From: JBBQWT01 sp038210375
GTDB lineage: Bacteria; Acidobacteriota; Terriglobia; Terriglobales; Acidobacteriaceae
Length of the DNA: 64,000 nt
Assembly: GCA_038210375.1 (NCBI GenBank)
Contig: JBBQWT010000011.1
Span: 39,215 to 103,214, forward strand
Direction: 5' to 3'
The position numbers were made by a program, and so were the translations under genes. The notes under the pieces are model-generated. The model worked only from the letters and a program-made list of their open reading frames with translations, did no database searches and was not told where the DNA came from. This document shows positions 26,908 to 35,987 of this stretch, piece by piece (position 1 is the stretch's first letter; the number at the start of each line of letters is the position of its first letter).

Positions 26908-27020
26908 GGGTCATGCTCGCAGCAAGATCGGAAACCGCTTCAAGGAGCGCAGCGCTTTTCAGATGAAATCAAAAGTAATAAAACTTAACCACCGCCCTAG
27001 AATAATTCTCACTCATTAGT

Positions 27021-27281
27021 TGTCATTCTGACGACCCCCGGCTTCATCGGGGTGAGGAAGAACCCCTACTGTGCCAGAAATACTTCCCTTGGGTGTTTTT
27101 TGTAAAAACTGGGCCCGCAATTCAACGCACAGATCGAAAACGTTTTCGATTTTGAAGTAGAAAATCTTCCTTGGCAAGAATGATCGATGGCATGGCTCAG
27201 ATAAACCATCACAAGGGAAGACTTGTTGAACTGTAGGGGTTCTTCCTCACCCCGGTGAAGCTGGAGGTCGTCTGAATGACC
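27021..27281. repeat. Palindromic element (family A, copy 2)
   Basis: Starts TGTCATTCTGACGA and has the same GAGGAAGAACCCCTAC arm as copy 1. It ends with the inverted arm (GTAGGGGTTCTTCCTC to TCTGAATGACCA). Inner symmetry is weaker: ACTTCCCTT near 27083 against AAGGGAAGACTT near 27213. Outer arms of about 50 bases are nearly identical to the element at 1948, but the centre is different, so selection acts on the ends and the fold rather than the middle. It occupies part of the 636-base gene-free gap 26908-27543. Confidence 0.75.
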
Positions 27282-27314
27282 AGTCCGTAGGGGGTGTTCG
27301 CTGGTTTACTTTCT

Positions 27315-27472
27315 CTTATGCAACTGCTTGAGGTTCTTGGCCAGGCACAACCCAGGAGCAAGAGAAAACGCGAGGTTCTTCGCTCAAACAAGAAGCAAGA
27401 GCTCGCTCCAGAATGACAAGTGCATAGACGGTCTCTGCTGGCTTGTTGTTTCTTATGCAACTTCTTGAGGTT
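27315..27472. repeat. Composite repeat block (family B core flanked by two C motifs)
   Basis: Two copies of a CTTATGCAACT-n-CTTGAGG motif (27315-27335 and 27452-27472) flank a B unit (27362-27418) that runs from GAAAACGCGAGG to GCTCGCTCCAGAATGACA. Read on the minus strand, the B unit begins TGTCATTCTGGAGCGAG and therefore shares its first ten bases with family A. Related B units lie at 38516-38570 and 62609-62662, each followed by a C motif. No coding frame is convincing. Confidence 0.7.
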
Positions 27473-27543
27473 CTCCCCGTAGAAACAGCGGCAAGTGCTA
27501 AGGCGAACCTCGTACCCTTTCTCAACCTAGCTACAATTGCTTC

Positions 27544-28296
27544 ATGAATGTCTTTCTCGCAGGCGGCGCTGCCGCCCTGGCTGTGGGCGGTGTAGCCGCC
27601 TATGGCTGCGTGGGGCCCCAATCACAGATTTTTGGAAATACATTCCTGGGGGATGGCGACCCCAATCATCTCGCCCTCACATTCGATGACGGGCCCAACG
27701 ACATCCACACCGAGCGGCTGCTTGAGGTCTTGAACGCGCATGGCGTCCGCGCCACGTTTTTTCTGGTGGGAAAGTATGTGCGTCAGCGCCCGCACCTCGT
27801 GCGCGCGATCTTTGCCGGCGGACACTCCATCGGAAATCACACCTTCAACCATTGCAACCTGTTGCGCGCAACTCCCGCGCAGTTGCGTCGCGAGCTTTCC
27901 GATACCGAACTTGCCATCGAAGACGCCATCGGACAGAAACTGCCCGAACCTAAGTTAGTCCGCCCGCCGTGGGGCTTTCGCCGGCCAGATACCCTGGGCA
28001 GCATAAGAAAATTGCGAATGGTTCCGGTGATGTGGTCGGTCACTTGTTTCGACTGGCATGCCACGACGGCCGAACGAGTGGAGGGTCATGCGGTGCGCAG
28101 GATCAGGCGCAGTGGACCGCATACGCCGCAAATCATTTTGCTGCATGATGGCGGTCATGTGGGGATGGGAGCGGACCGCTCTGCATCGGTTGACGCCACC
28201 CGCCTGATCATTCGCCGCTACTTTGCCGAGGGCAGGAAATTCTTAACGATTCCAGAGATGATGGCGGAACAGAGAGCGCCCTTAACCGGGTATTAG
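27544..28296 (+). CDS. Polysaccharide deacetylase (NodB-fold, CE4)
   Basis: 250 residues. The N-terminus (VFLAGGAAALAVGGVAAYG) is a signal peptide or membrane anchor. NodB motifs in order: TFDDGPND (catalytic base and metal Asp, near residue 47), HSIGNHTFNH (metal His pair), RPPWGFRRPD (motif 3), CFDWHA (motif 4) and ILLHDGGH (motif 5). Removes N-acetyl groups from peptidoglycan or an exported polysaccharide. A TACAAT hexamer 6 bases before the ATG suggests a nearly leaderless transcript, but without a clear -35. It stands alone after the repeat cluster. Confidence 0.9.
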   Translation: MNVFLAGGAAALAVGGVAAYGCVGPQSQIFGNTFLGDGDPNHLALTFDDGPNDIHTERLLEVLNAHGVRATFFLVGKYVRQRPHLVRAIFAGGHSIGNHTFNHCNLLRATPAQLRRELSDTELAIEDAIGQKLPEPKLVRPPWGFRRPDTLGSIRKLRMVPVMWSVTCFDWHATTAERVEGHAVRRIRRSGPHTPQIILLHDGGHVGMGADRSASVDATRLIIRRYFAEGRKFLTIPEMMAEQRAPLTGY

Positions 28297-28399
28297 AGAT
28301 TTTCCGTGTTTCAATTTCAATGGTTGCGCCACTTTTGTATGATTTCGCAGGGTCGCAAGGTTAAAATTCGCTGCCAGAATTCTAGTGGCTGCGATACTC

Positions 28400-28945
28400 A
28401 TGCATATTGAATATCAACTTACGGTGCAAGAATTCATTGAGGCCTCTTGGGCCAATCGGGGTTTTCGCCGCTTTTACTTAATCTATGGGGTTCTGTTTTG
28501 CTGCCAGGGAATTTTTGTTTGGGTTCATAATCCGGGCGATGTTACTGGGTCGATCGGCACGATGGTTGGACTGTTCGTGCTCTTCGGCGGCTCCTTGTTA
28601 GCGAGGTACCAATTTCATCAGAATCCCAGACTTAAACAAATCTTTAGTGCTGATATTACCGAAAAAGTATTTGAAATTTCCTGTATACATTCCTCTTCGC
28701 ACGTGGATTGGGCTCATTTTGTGCAGCAGGTGGAATCCAAAACCCTTTTTCTGCTCTATCCTCGACGATCCTTATATTTCATAATTCCTAAGCGTGCGTT
28801 CGCACCTGAAGATTTGGATCAATTTCGAAGCCTGATCAGCGCCAATTCAATACCCCGAAAGAAACGAACCGGCAGGGCAATAATTTGGGGGTTGGCTGTG
28901 GCGGCAACGGTCATGTTTTTTGGCACAATACTCTTTATAAGATAA
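28400..28945 (+). CDS. YcxB-like membrane protein of unknown function
   Basis: 181 residues from ATG 28400 (MHIEYQLTVQEFIEA); GTG 28385 is possible. Two transmembrane helices near residues 25-70 (FYLIYGVLFCCQGIFVWV; IGTMVGLFVLFGGSLLA) are followed by a cytoplasmic domain (VDWAHFVQQVESKTLFLLY, FIIPKRAFAPEDLDQF) typical of YcxB/DUF-type proteins. A C-terminal third helix is visible (IIWGLAVAATVMFFGTILFI). The gene is noticeably less GC-rich than its neighbours. Function is unknown. Confidence 0.7.
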   Translation: MHIEYQLTVQEFIEASWANRGFRRFYLIYGVLFCCQGIFVWVHNPGDVTGSIGTMVGLFVLFGGSLLARYQFHQNPRLKQIFSADITEKVFEISCIHSSSHVDWAHFVQQVESKTLFLLYPRRSLYFIIPKRAFAPEDLDQFRSLISANSIPRKKRTGRAIIWGLAVAATVMFFGTILFIR

Positions 28946-28971
28946 GCGTTTCACACCGAAAATGAGCGCTC

Positions 28972-30264
28972 CTACAAACCCTTAAACGCAACCTCCGCGG
29001 CGGCAACGGTTTGCCGCACTGCTTCTTCATCGTGGGCGAAGCTCAGGAATGCGGCTTCGAATTGCGATGGAGGCAGATAGATTCCGGCTTCCAGCATGGC
29101 GCGATGGAAGGCGGCGAAACGTTTAACGTCGGATTTTGATGCCGACGCGAAATCGGTTACCGGCTGGTAGGTGAAAAACCAGGTGAACATTGAGCCCACC
29201 CGGTTGGCGCTGAGCGCCACGCCGGCGTCGGTGGCCGTGTTGAGGATTTTCTGCACCAGCACGCCGCTCAGGCCTTCAAGGCGCGCATAAACTTCGGGGT
29301 GCGATGCCAGGTAGTTGATGGTGGCCAGGCCGGCGGCCATGGCCAACGGGTTTCCTGAAAGCGTGCCTGCCTGGTACACCGGACCCAGCGGCGCTACCTG
29401 GTCCATCAAGCTGCCGGGGCCGCCGTAGGCGCCCACGGGCAAGCCGCCGCCGATGATTTTGCCCAGCGTGGTCAGGTCGGGATTGATGCCGTACAGCGCC
29501 TGCGCGCCTCCCCAGGCCACGCGAAAGCCGGTCATGACCTCGTCAAATATCAACAGCGCTCCGCTGCGACTGGTTAGTTCGCGCAAATATTGCAAATAGC
29601 CTTGCGCCGGGAGAACGCATCCCATGTTACCCACCACCGGTTCCACGATCACGCAAGCAATCTGGCCGGGAAATTTTTCCAGCGCCTGCTCCACCGCGGC
29701 GACGTTGTTGAAAGGCAGTGCCAAGGTGCAGCTCACCACTTCTTCGGGGACACCCGCCGAACCGGGAATGCCCAGGGTAGCGACTCCGGAGCCGGCCTTC
29801 ACCAGCAGGGCGTCGGCGTGGCCGTGGTAGCAGCCTTCGAATTTGATGATGAACTTGCGCCCAGTGGCGGCGCGCGCCAACCGGATGGCCGACATGGTGG
29901 CCTCGGTGCCCGAGCTGACGAAACGCAGCTTCTCGATCGACGGCATGGCGCCGATGATGGCCTCGGCCAGCTCCGCTTCTGAGGGTGTGGATGCGCCGAA
30001 AGTTACACCCTTTTCGGCCGCGGATTTTATGGCGGCGATCACTTGCGGCGGGGCGTGCCCGAGGATCAGCGGGCCCCACGAGGCGACGTAGTCGATGTAT
30101 TGGTTGCCGTCGGCGTCCCACATGCGGGCGCCCTGCCCGCGCACGATAAATGGCGGCTCGCCGCCCACCGAGCCGAAGGCGCGGACTGGTGAATTGACGC
30201 CGCCGGGGATAACGCGGCTAGCGCGCTGCTGAAGCTCGCGTGATTGGTCGCGGTTGCGGGGCAC
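28972..30264 (-). CDS. hemL: Glutamate-1-semialdehyde 2,1-aminomutase
   Basis: 430 residues, full length. A class III PLP aminotransferase that makes 5-aminolevulinate for heme by the C5 pathway. RVIPGGVNSPVRAF opens the protein. The cofactor region is FVSSGTEATMSAIRLAR, the metal-free Asp FDEVMTGFR, and the PLP lysine lies in TTLGKIIGGGLPVGA. GTG 30264 is the start, and the transcript is divergent from mfd, 55 bases away. hemA was not seen in the window. Confidence 0.95.
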   Translation of the reverse strand: MPRNRDQSRELQQRASRVIPGGVNSPVRAFGSVGGEPPFIVRGQGARMWDADGNQYIDYVASWGPLILGHAPPQVIAAIKSAAEKGVTFGASTPSEAELAEAIIGAMPSIEKLRFVSSGTEATMSAIRLARAATGRKFIIKFEGCYHGHADALLVKAGSGVATLGIPGSAGVPEEVVSCTLALPFNNVAAVEQALEKFPGQIACVIVEPVVGNMGCVLPAQGYLQYLRELTSRSGALLIFDEVMTGFRVAWGGAQALYGINPDLTTLGKIIGGGLPVGAYGGPGSLMDQVAPLGPVYQAGTLSGNPLAMAAGLATINYLASHPEVYARLEGLSGVLVQKILNTATDAGVALSANRVGSMFTWFFTYQPVTDFASASKSDVKRFAAFHRAMLEAGIYLPPSQFEAAFLSFAHDEEAVRQTVAAAEVAFKGL

Positions 30265-30319
30265 CTCAAAAAGCTACCACACACCGGGCTGAGGGCTTCC
30301 TTGGTAAACTGGTCGTCGA

Positions 30320-33300
30320 ATGATTTTGCCGTTCGTCCGCGAAATCCTGGCGGACGTGGAAAAAAGCGCCGCTTTCCAGCGTGCGGCATCCCAGATTCAA
30401 GTTCGCGAAGGGGGGCTCCCCTCTTCCGCCCAGCGGATACGTGTGTCCGGGCTCATTCCCACCGCCAAAGCCCTGCATTTTCCCCTATTCCAGCGGGTTG
30501 CCGGTCGTCCGTTGCTGGTCATCGTGGCGCGCAACCGCGACGCCGACGAGTTGCTGCCGGTGGTGCAGGCGTTTGCCGACCTCAGCGGCAGCATTAAGCC
30601 GCAGGCCATTATTAAGTTTCCCGCGCACGACGTGCTGCCGTTCGAAGAGGCATCGCCGCACCCCGAAATTCAGGAAGAGCGCGCGACCGCGCTGTGGAAG
30701 ATCGCCACTGGCGCGGTCTCGCTGGTCATCGCCTCGCTGGAAGCCACCGCCATGCGGCTGCGTCCCGCGGAATTTTATGCCGGTCTGGCGCGCATCGTGC
30801 GCCGCGCGGAAGCGCTCGATGTTGAGGAGCTCATGGCGCACCTGCGGGTCACCGGCTACGCCTCCGCCGACATGGTGGAGATGCCCGGGCAGATCGCGCT
30901 GCGCGGCGGCATTCTCGACGTGTACCCGCCGGAATCAGACCGTCCGCTGCGCATCGAGCTTTTTGGCGACGAGGTCGAATCTATTCGCAAGTTCGATCCC
31001 GCATCGCAGCGGTCTTCGGCGTTGAATGCGCCGGTGGATGAGCTGGTGCTGCTGCCCTTTTCCGAGACTCCGGTGAACGTGGAGACGCTGTCGGCGATTC
31101 ATACCCGCTTGCAGCATGACGAAGGATTGCGGCGCACGGTGCCCGGGGATGCCGCGCCGATTTTCCCGGGCTGGGAGTTTTTTGCACCCCTGGCGCACGG
31201 CGCAGGCGGGGAGCGCGGCGGGCTTACCGTGTTCGATTTAATTCCCCGGGCGAATGTAGTTCTCGACGAGCCCTCGCGGCTTTCCGCCGAGCAGCAGCGC
31301 TGGTGGGAGAAGGTCAACCAGCGCCATCAGCGCAGCGGCCTCGGGCAACTGATCACTCCAGAAGACATTTATTTCCCTCCCGAGGAGTGGGAAGAGCGCC
31401 TGCAAAACCTTGCCGGCATGAAGATTGAGGTGGAGCAGCTCCAGGTATTTCGAGTCGAAGAGGCCGGCGACTCAGATGTTGCAGCCTCCGAAACCGGCCA
31501 CGATCAGGCCGGCGTGGTCGCCGCTCCCTCCGAAGATTTCAGCGGCACGGCGTCGGCGGCGGACCGCGACTTCCACGATCAACCGCCCACGGCCGCGTTT
31601 GATTCGTCGTTCAACTCCAAGCCGGCGATGCGCTTCCACGGTTCGGTGGCGGCGATCGTTGAAGAAGTACAGAAACTAAACCGCCAGGGACGCCGGGTGA
31701 TGCTGGTGGCGCCCAACATGGGAGAACTGGAACGCCTGGCCGGCATCTTCGCCGAATACCAGCTTCCCTTTCGCATCGGCAGCCGCAACCCGGTGGCCGG
31801 ATCGCAAGGCGATTTGTTTGTCGAAGAATCCACTTACTACGGCGGGGATTTCACCGCTACCACGCTGGTCAGGGCCGATGTGCCCGACGGCGTGGTGCTG
31901 CCCGAAGCCAACCTGGTTTTATTCGGCGCGCGCGATCTGTTTGACGAATCGGAGGCGGTGGTCAGCCGCCCGTTGCGGCAGAAATCGAAGACCTCAGCTT
32001 TTCTCTCTGACTTTCGCGACCTGGCGGTGGGCGATTACGTGGTGCACGTCGAGCATGGGGTGGCGCGCTACCAGGGACTGAAAGAAATTGTGCACGGCGA
32101 TTCCGCCGGCGAGTTCATGGTGCTGGAGTTTGCCGAGGCCGCAAAGCTTTATGTCCCGCTGACGCGCCTCGACCTGGTGCAGAAATATCGCACCACCGAA
32201 GGCGGGCATCCGCAGCTATCGCGGCTAGGCAGCGCCGCCTGGGCGCGGACCAAGGCCAGCGTCAAGAAGGCCATGGTGGACATGGCGGCGGAGCTGCTGA
32301 AACTCTATGCCGAGCGCAAGGCCTCCCCCGGCCACGCGTTCGCCGCCGACACCGAGTGGCAGCGGGAATTCGAGGACGCGTTCGAGCACAACGAAACCGA
32401 TGATCAGCTCACTTCGCTGGCCGACATCAAGCGCGACATGGAATCGACTTTGCCCATGGACCGCCTGCTGTGCGGCGACGTGGGATTCGGCAAGACCGAA
32501 GTCGCCATGCGCGCGGCCTTCAAGGCGGTCAGCGATCATAAGCAGGTGGCGGTGCTCGCGCCCACCACGGTGCTGGCCTTTCAGCACCAGCAGACATTCA
32601 AGAACCGCCTGGCCGCATTTCCCATCTCGGTGGAGATGGTGAGCCGCTTCCGCACCGCGCGCCAGGTAAAGGAAATTCTGGAGCGCCTCGAGAACGGCAA
32701 GGTGGACATCATTATCGGAACCCACCGGCTGCTGTCAAAAGACGTGCGGTTCCACGACCTGGGGCTGGTGGTCGTCGATGAGGAGCAGCGCTTCGGCGTC
32801 CGCCACAAAGAGCGGCTGAAACAATTGCGCAAGGAAGTGGACGTACTGACGCTCTCGGCCACGCCGATTCCGCGCACCCTGCACATGGGCCTGGCCGGCC
32901 TGCGCGACATGAGCGTGATCGAGACCCCGCCCAGCGACCGCATCGCCATCCAGACGGTGGTGGCGGCGTTCGACGAAAAACTCATTCGCATGGCCATCGA
33001 ACACGAACTCGATCGCGGCGGCCAGGCTTACTTCGTGCATAACCGGGTGGAGAGCATCTACGAAATCGCCGCTCGAATACAGGAGCTGGTTCCGCGCGCG
33101 CGGGTGATCGTGGGCCACGGCCAGATGTCGGAAGGGCAGCTGGAAAAGGTAATGCTGGCATTCGTGCGCCACGAAGCCGACGTGCTGGTGGCCACCACCA
33201 TCATCGAAAATGGCCTGGACATCGCTCTGTGCAACACCATCATGATCAACCGCGCCGACCGCCACGGCCTCAGCGAGCTTTACCAGTTGCGCGGCCGGGT

Positions 33301-34042
33301 GGGCCGCTCCAACCGGCGCGCCTACGCGTACCTGCTGATTCCGCCCGAGGTGGAGATCACTCCCATCGCGCGGCAGCGTCTGGCGGCGCTCAAGGAATTT
33401 TCCGAATTAGGCGCGGGGTTCAAGATCGCCGCGCTTGACCTCGAGCTGCGCGGCGCCGGCAACCTGCTGGGCGGCGAGCAAAGCGGGCACATCCAGGACG
33501 TGGGCTTTGAAATGTACACGTCGATGCTGGAGCAATCGGTGCGCGAGCTGAAGGGCGAGGAGACTGTCGCCCGCATCCACACATCGCTCAACCTGGGGCT
33601 CAACCTGCGCATTCCGCCGGAATACATTGGCGAGGAAAACCAGCGCCTGCGCATGTACAAGCGCATTGCCGGGGTGGAGGATGAGGCCAAACTGAACGAC
33701 GTGCGCAACGAGCTTAAGGACCGCTATGGGGAGATTCCGGATACAGTGCGCAATCTGCTTCATGCGGGCAGGCTCAAATTGTTGTGCGAACAACTGGGAG
33801 TGGCGGCGATCGACCGCAAGCGCGATATTATTTCGGTAAAATTCAGTGAAGATGCGAGAATCGACCCGGAAAAGCTGGCGCTATTTGTGGCCGGCCAGCG
33901 CGGGGCCCAGTTCTCTCCCGGCGGAGTGTTGAAGTTCGCATTGCCGGGGCGGCAGTTTGAAACCAGCCATGCCGAAGAAATCATGTCCTATGTGCAACAG
34001 GTGCTGGAGGGAATGGCGGCCGAGCCGGTGGCGGTGGCATGA
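30320..34042 (+). CDS. mfd: Transcription-repair coupling factor
   Basis: 1240 residues. Releases RNA polymerase stalled at lesions and recruits UvrA. N-terminal UvrB-homology region (MPGQIALRGGILDVYPPESDRPLRIELFGDEVESIRKF); RNAP-interacting domain near residue 570 (GDYVVHVEHGVARYQGL); translocase motifs GDVGFGKTE (Walker A), VVDEEQRFGVRHKE (motif II), SATPIPRTL and QLRGRVGRSNRRAYAYL; and the C-terminal TRCF domain. A Ser/Asp/Ala-rich insert around residues 378-434 is unusual. The gene is monocistronic and divergent from hemL. Confidence 0.96.
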   Translation: MILPFVREILADVEKSAAFQRAASQIQVREGGLPSSAQRIRVSGLIPTAKALHFPLFQRVAGRPLLVIVARNRDADELLPVVQAFADLSGSIKPQAIIKFPAHDVLPFEEASPHPEIQEERATALWKIATGAVSLVIASLEATAMRLRPAEFYAGLARIVRRAEALDVEELMAHLRVTGYASADMVEMPGQIALRGGILDVYPPESDRPLRIELFGDEVESIRKFDPASQRSSALNAPVDELVLLPFSETPVNVETLSAIHTRLQHDEGLRRTVPGDAAPIFPGWEFFAPLAHGAGGERGGLTVFDLIPRANVVLDEPSRLSAEQQRWWEKVNQRHQRSGLGQLITPEDIYFPPEEWEERLQNLAGMKIEVEQLQVFRVEEAGDSDVAASETGHDQAGVVAAPSEDFSGTASAADRDFHDQPPTAAFDSSFNSKPAMRFHGSVAAIVEEVQKLNRQGRRVMLVAPNMGELERLAGIFAEYQLPFRIGSRNPVAGSQGDLFVEESTYYGGDFTATTLVRADVPDGVVLPEANLVLFGARDLFDESEAVVSRPLRQKSKTSAFLSDFRDLAVGDYVVHVEHGVARYQGLKEIVHGDSAGEFMVLEFAEAAKLYVPLTRLDLVQKYRTTEGGHPQLSRLGSAAWARTKASVKKAMVDMAAELLKLYAERKASPGHAFAADTEWQREFEDAFEHNETDDQLTSLADIKRDMESTLPMDRLLCGDVGFGKTEVAMRAAFKAVSDHKQVAVLAPTTVLAFQHQQTFKNRLAAFPISVEMVSRFRTARQVKEILERLENGKVDIIIGTHRLLSKDVRFHDLGLVVVDEEQRFGVRHKERLKQLRKEVDVLTLSATPIPRTLHMGLAGLRDMSVIETPPSDRIAIQTVVAAFDEKLIRMAIEHELDRGGQAYFVHNRVESIYEIAARIQELVPRARVIVGHGQMSEGQLEKVMLAFVRHEADVLVATTIIENGLDIALCNTIMINRADRHGLSELYQLRGRVGRSNRRAYAYLLIPPEVEITPIARQRLAALKEFSELGAGFKIAALDLELRGAGNLLGGEQSGHIQDVGFEMYTSMLEQSVRELKGEETVARIHTSLNLGLNLRIPPEYIGEENQRLRMYKRIAGVEDEAKLNDVRNELKDRYGEIPDTVRNLLHAGRLKLLCEQLGVAAIDRKRDIISVKFSEDARIDPEKLALFVAGQRGAQFSPGGVLKFALPGRQFETSHAEEIMSYVQQVLEGMAAEPVAVA

Positions 34043-34088
34043 TCCGGGTCAGTCGCAGGTGAAGACGAGCGCGAAAGCCAGGTGAAGC

Positions 34089-34553
34089 GTGGAAACTAAA
34101 TTCATGGAGAGAGCGATTGCGCTCTCAATCGAGAATGTTGCCTCCGGGGGCGGCCCGTTTGGGGCAGTGGTGGTGCGTGACGGTGAGATCATCGGCGAAG
34201 GCGTGAACCGGGTGACCGCCAACCACGATCCCAGCGCCCACGCCGAAGTGCTGGCCATCCGCGCGGGCTCGTGGCAGCTGCAAAATTTCGATCTCAGCGG
34301 CTGCGAGCTTTACAGCTCGTGCGAACCGTGTCCCATGTGCATGGCGCTGGTGTACTGGTCGCGGCTAAATAAGATTTACTATGCCAACCGCGTTGCCGAC
34401 GCCGCCCGAATCGGTTTTGATGACGCTTTTATTTATCGGGAGCTGGCGTTGCCTCCCGAAAGCCGCTCGCTTCCCCAGGTGCAACTGATGCGCGAGGAAG
34501 CCCTGAAGGCATTTGCCGCCTGGGAGCGGAAGTCCGACAAGACCGAATACTGA
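34089..34553 (+). CDS. guaD: Guanine deaminase-like nucleoside deaminase
   Basis: 154 residues of the cytidine-deaminase fold. The zinc site is HAEVLAIR plus SCEPCPMCMALVYW. The whole length resembles the bacterial GuaD branch (GGGPFGAVVVRDGEIIGEGVNRV, ANHDPSAHAE, GFDDAFIYREL) more than TadA, which has a different C-terminus. It would convert guanine to xanthine in purine salvage. The GTG start at 34089 has an AGGTG motif upstream. A TadA-type tRNA role cannot be excluded from sequence alone. Confidence 0.82.
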   Translation: METKFMERAIALSIENVASGGGPFGAVVVRDGEIIGEGVNRVTANHDPSAHAEVLAIRAGSWQLQNFDLSGCELYSSCEPCPMCMALVYWSRLNKIYYANRVADAARIGFDDAFIYRELALPPESRSLPQVQLMREEALKAFAAWERKSDKTEY

Positions 34554-34755
34554 GCGAATTAAGTCCGGGCAAGGCCATGATGAATACTCCGGGCACTTCG
34601 ATTGCCAAGGCGGTCGATCTTGGCTCGCGGTGCGCTATCCTTCTTCCCGGAATTCCTTTCTTCCCGTCGTAAAAAAATAAAGTCAAACGCTGGGACCGGA
34701 ACTCCGGTCTTTACTGTCAGGAACAGCAAATTCGCGGGACAGATACCGAAAGCAA

Positions 34756-35337
34756 ATGATGGAACTGGCGGATGCGTTGATCTCTAACCACTCTCTGGGT
34801 GCGACCGAAGCGCTGACCCAAGAGCTGGAAAACGCCGTTCGCCAGCATTCCCGCCTGGTCTATCAAGTCGCCTTCGCCGTACTGCGCAACCCGCAGGATG
34901 CCGAGGACGCTGTCCAGGAAACATTTCTGCGGGTGCTCAAGTATCAGAAGCAGCTTCCTGCAGTCCGCGAAATTCGTGGCTGGCTGGCCCGCATTGCGTG
35001 GCGGGTCGCGGTGGACCGCAGCAAAGGGCGCCGGCAGGCGCACGAAGCGGCGGATGAATCGCAACCTGAGCCGCATGACCCCAATGCTTCTGCGGAACAG
35101 ACGGCAATCCAAAAAGATCATCTGCGCCGTCTGCACAATCTCATTGCCGGGCTCCCCACGGGCTTGCGAGACGCGTTGATCCTCTCGACGATAGAAGAAA
35201 TGACCGCGGTTGAGGTGGCCAGGATATTAGGCATACCCGAAGCGGCGGTGCGGGGGAGGGTCTTTCGCGCCCGCCAGATATTGAAACAGAAATTTTCCGC
35301 GCAACTCGAACGCAGCGGGCCTGGAGGCGAACGGTGA
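34756..35337 (+). CDS. ECF-type RNA polymerase sigma factor
   Basis: 193 residues with region 2 (VYQVAFAVLRNPQDAEDAVQETFLRV; the -10 recognition helix follows as REIRGWLARIAWRVAVD) and region 4 (LPTGLRDALILSTIEEMTAVEVARILGIPEAAVRGRVFRAR). There is no extended C-terminal domain. The stop overlaps the next gene by 4 bases (GTGA), the usual sign of a sigma/anti-sigma pair. No sequence resembling an autoregulated promoter was recognised. Confidence 0.9.
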   Translation: MMELADALISNHSLGATEALTQELENAVRQHSRLVYQVAFAVLRNPQDAEDAVQETFLRVLKYQKQLPAVREIRGWLARIAWRVAVDRSKGRRQAHEAADESQPEPHDPNASAEQTAIQKDHLRRLHNLIAGLPTGLRDALILSTIEEMTAVEVARILGIPEAAVRGRVFRARQILKQKFSAQLERSGPGGER

Positions 35338-35975
35338 CACCCGAGAAGATAAATTACGCAGGGAATCCCGACCGTATGGATGCTATGTTGGACACGGCGC
35401 TGGCGCAGTATTCGGCTGCGGAAGCGCGGGTGGGACTGGAAGAACGAATCCTGACCAACTTGCGCCTGAGCGAACGCCCGCTTCGCCGGTTGGGTTGGCG
35501 GACGGTTGCGGTGACCGCCGCGATCGTTCTGCTTGCCATTCCGTCCTACCTGGAATGGCGAGGCATGATCACCGGCAGTCATAGAGATAAGGGCGAAATC
35601 TTGCATGGCGTGTTCGCGCCCGCTGCGCCGGCGGATTTACATCCCCAGCCACCGCCGCCGGCGAGAAATGACTCCTCGGTACAGCGGCGGGATGCACATG
35701 CGAACTCGTTGTTGGCGGCGGGCCAGCCGAAACGCCCACTTGGCGCTGGACAAAGTGCTTATCAGTCGCGCCCGCCCAGCGTTGCAAAGTCCGTTGCCGG
35801 TCCCCGGCTGGAACAGTTTCCCGCAGCCTCACCTTTGACCGAACAGGAAATTTTACTGTCCCGCTATGCACGCGAGGTGGAGCAAGCGGCATCGGCTGAG
35901 CCGCCGTCCCTCAAAGATTTGGAAGTTGAAGCCTTAAACGTGGCGCCACTTATGACCGATCAACCCGAGAAATAA
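35334..35975 (+). CDS. Single-pass membrane protein, probable anti-sigma partner
   Basis: 213 residues. A cytoplasmic N-terminus of about 50 residues, one transmembrane helix (about residues 57-75, RTVAVTAAIVLLAIPSYLEW) and a Pro/Ala/Ser-rich extracytoplasmic tail. There is no HxxxCxxC zinc anti-sigma motif, so it is not a ZAS protein. The role is inferred from the GTGA overlap with the sigma gene and from membrane topology. The protein is otherwise of unrecognised family. Confidence 0.65.
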   Translation: MTPEKINYAGNPDRMDAMLDTALAQYSAAEARVGLEERILTNLRLSERPLRRLGWRTVAVTAAIVLLAIPSYLEWRGMITGSHRDKGEILHGVFAPAAPADLHPQPPPPARNDSSVQRRDAHANSLLAAGQPKRPLGAGQSAYQSRPPSVAKSVAGPRLEQFPAASPLTEQEILLSRYAREVEQAASAEPPSLKDLEVEALNVAPLMTDQPEK

Positions 35976-35987
35976 CTGGAGAACCCT

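Noticed and set aside
27209..27621. Short minus-strand open frames in the 27-kb gap
   Set aside because: They run through the A, B and C repeats; similarity between them is repeat similarity, not protein conservation.
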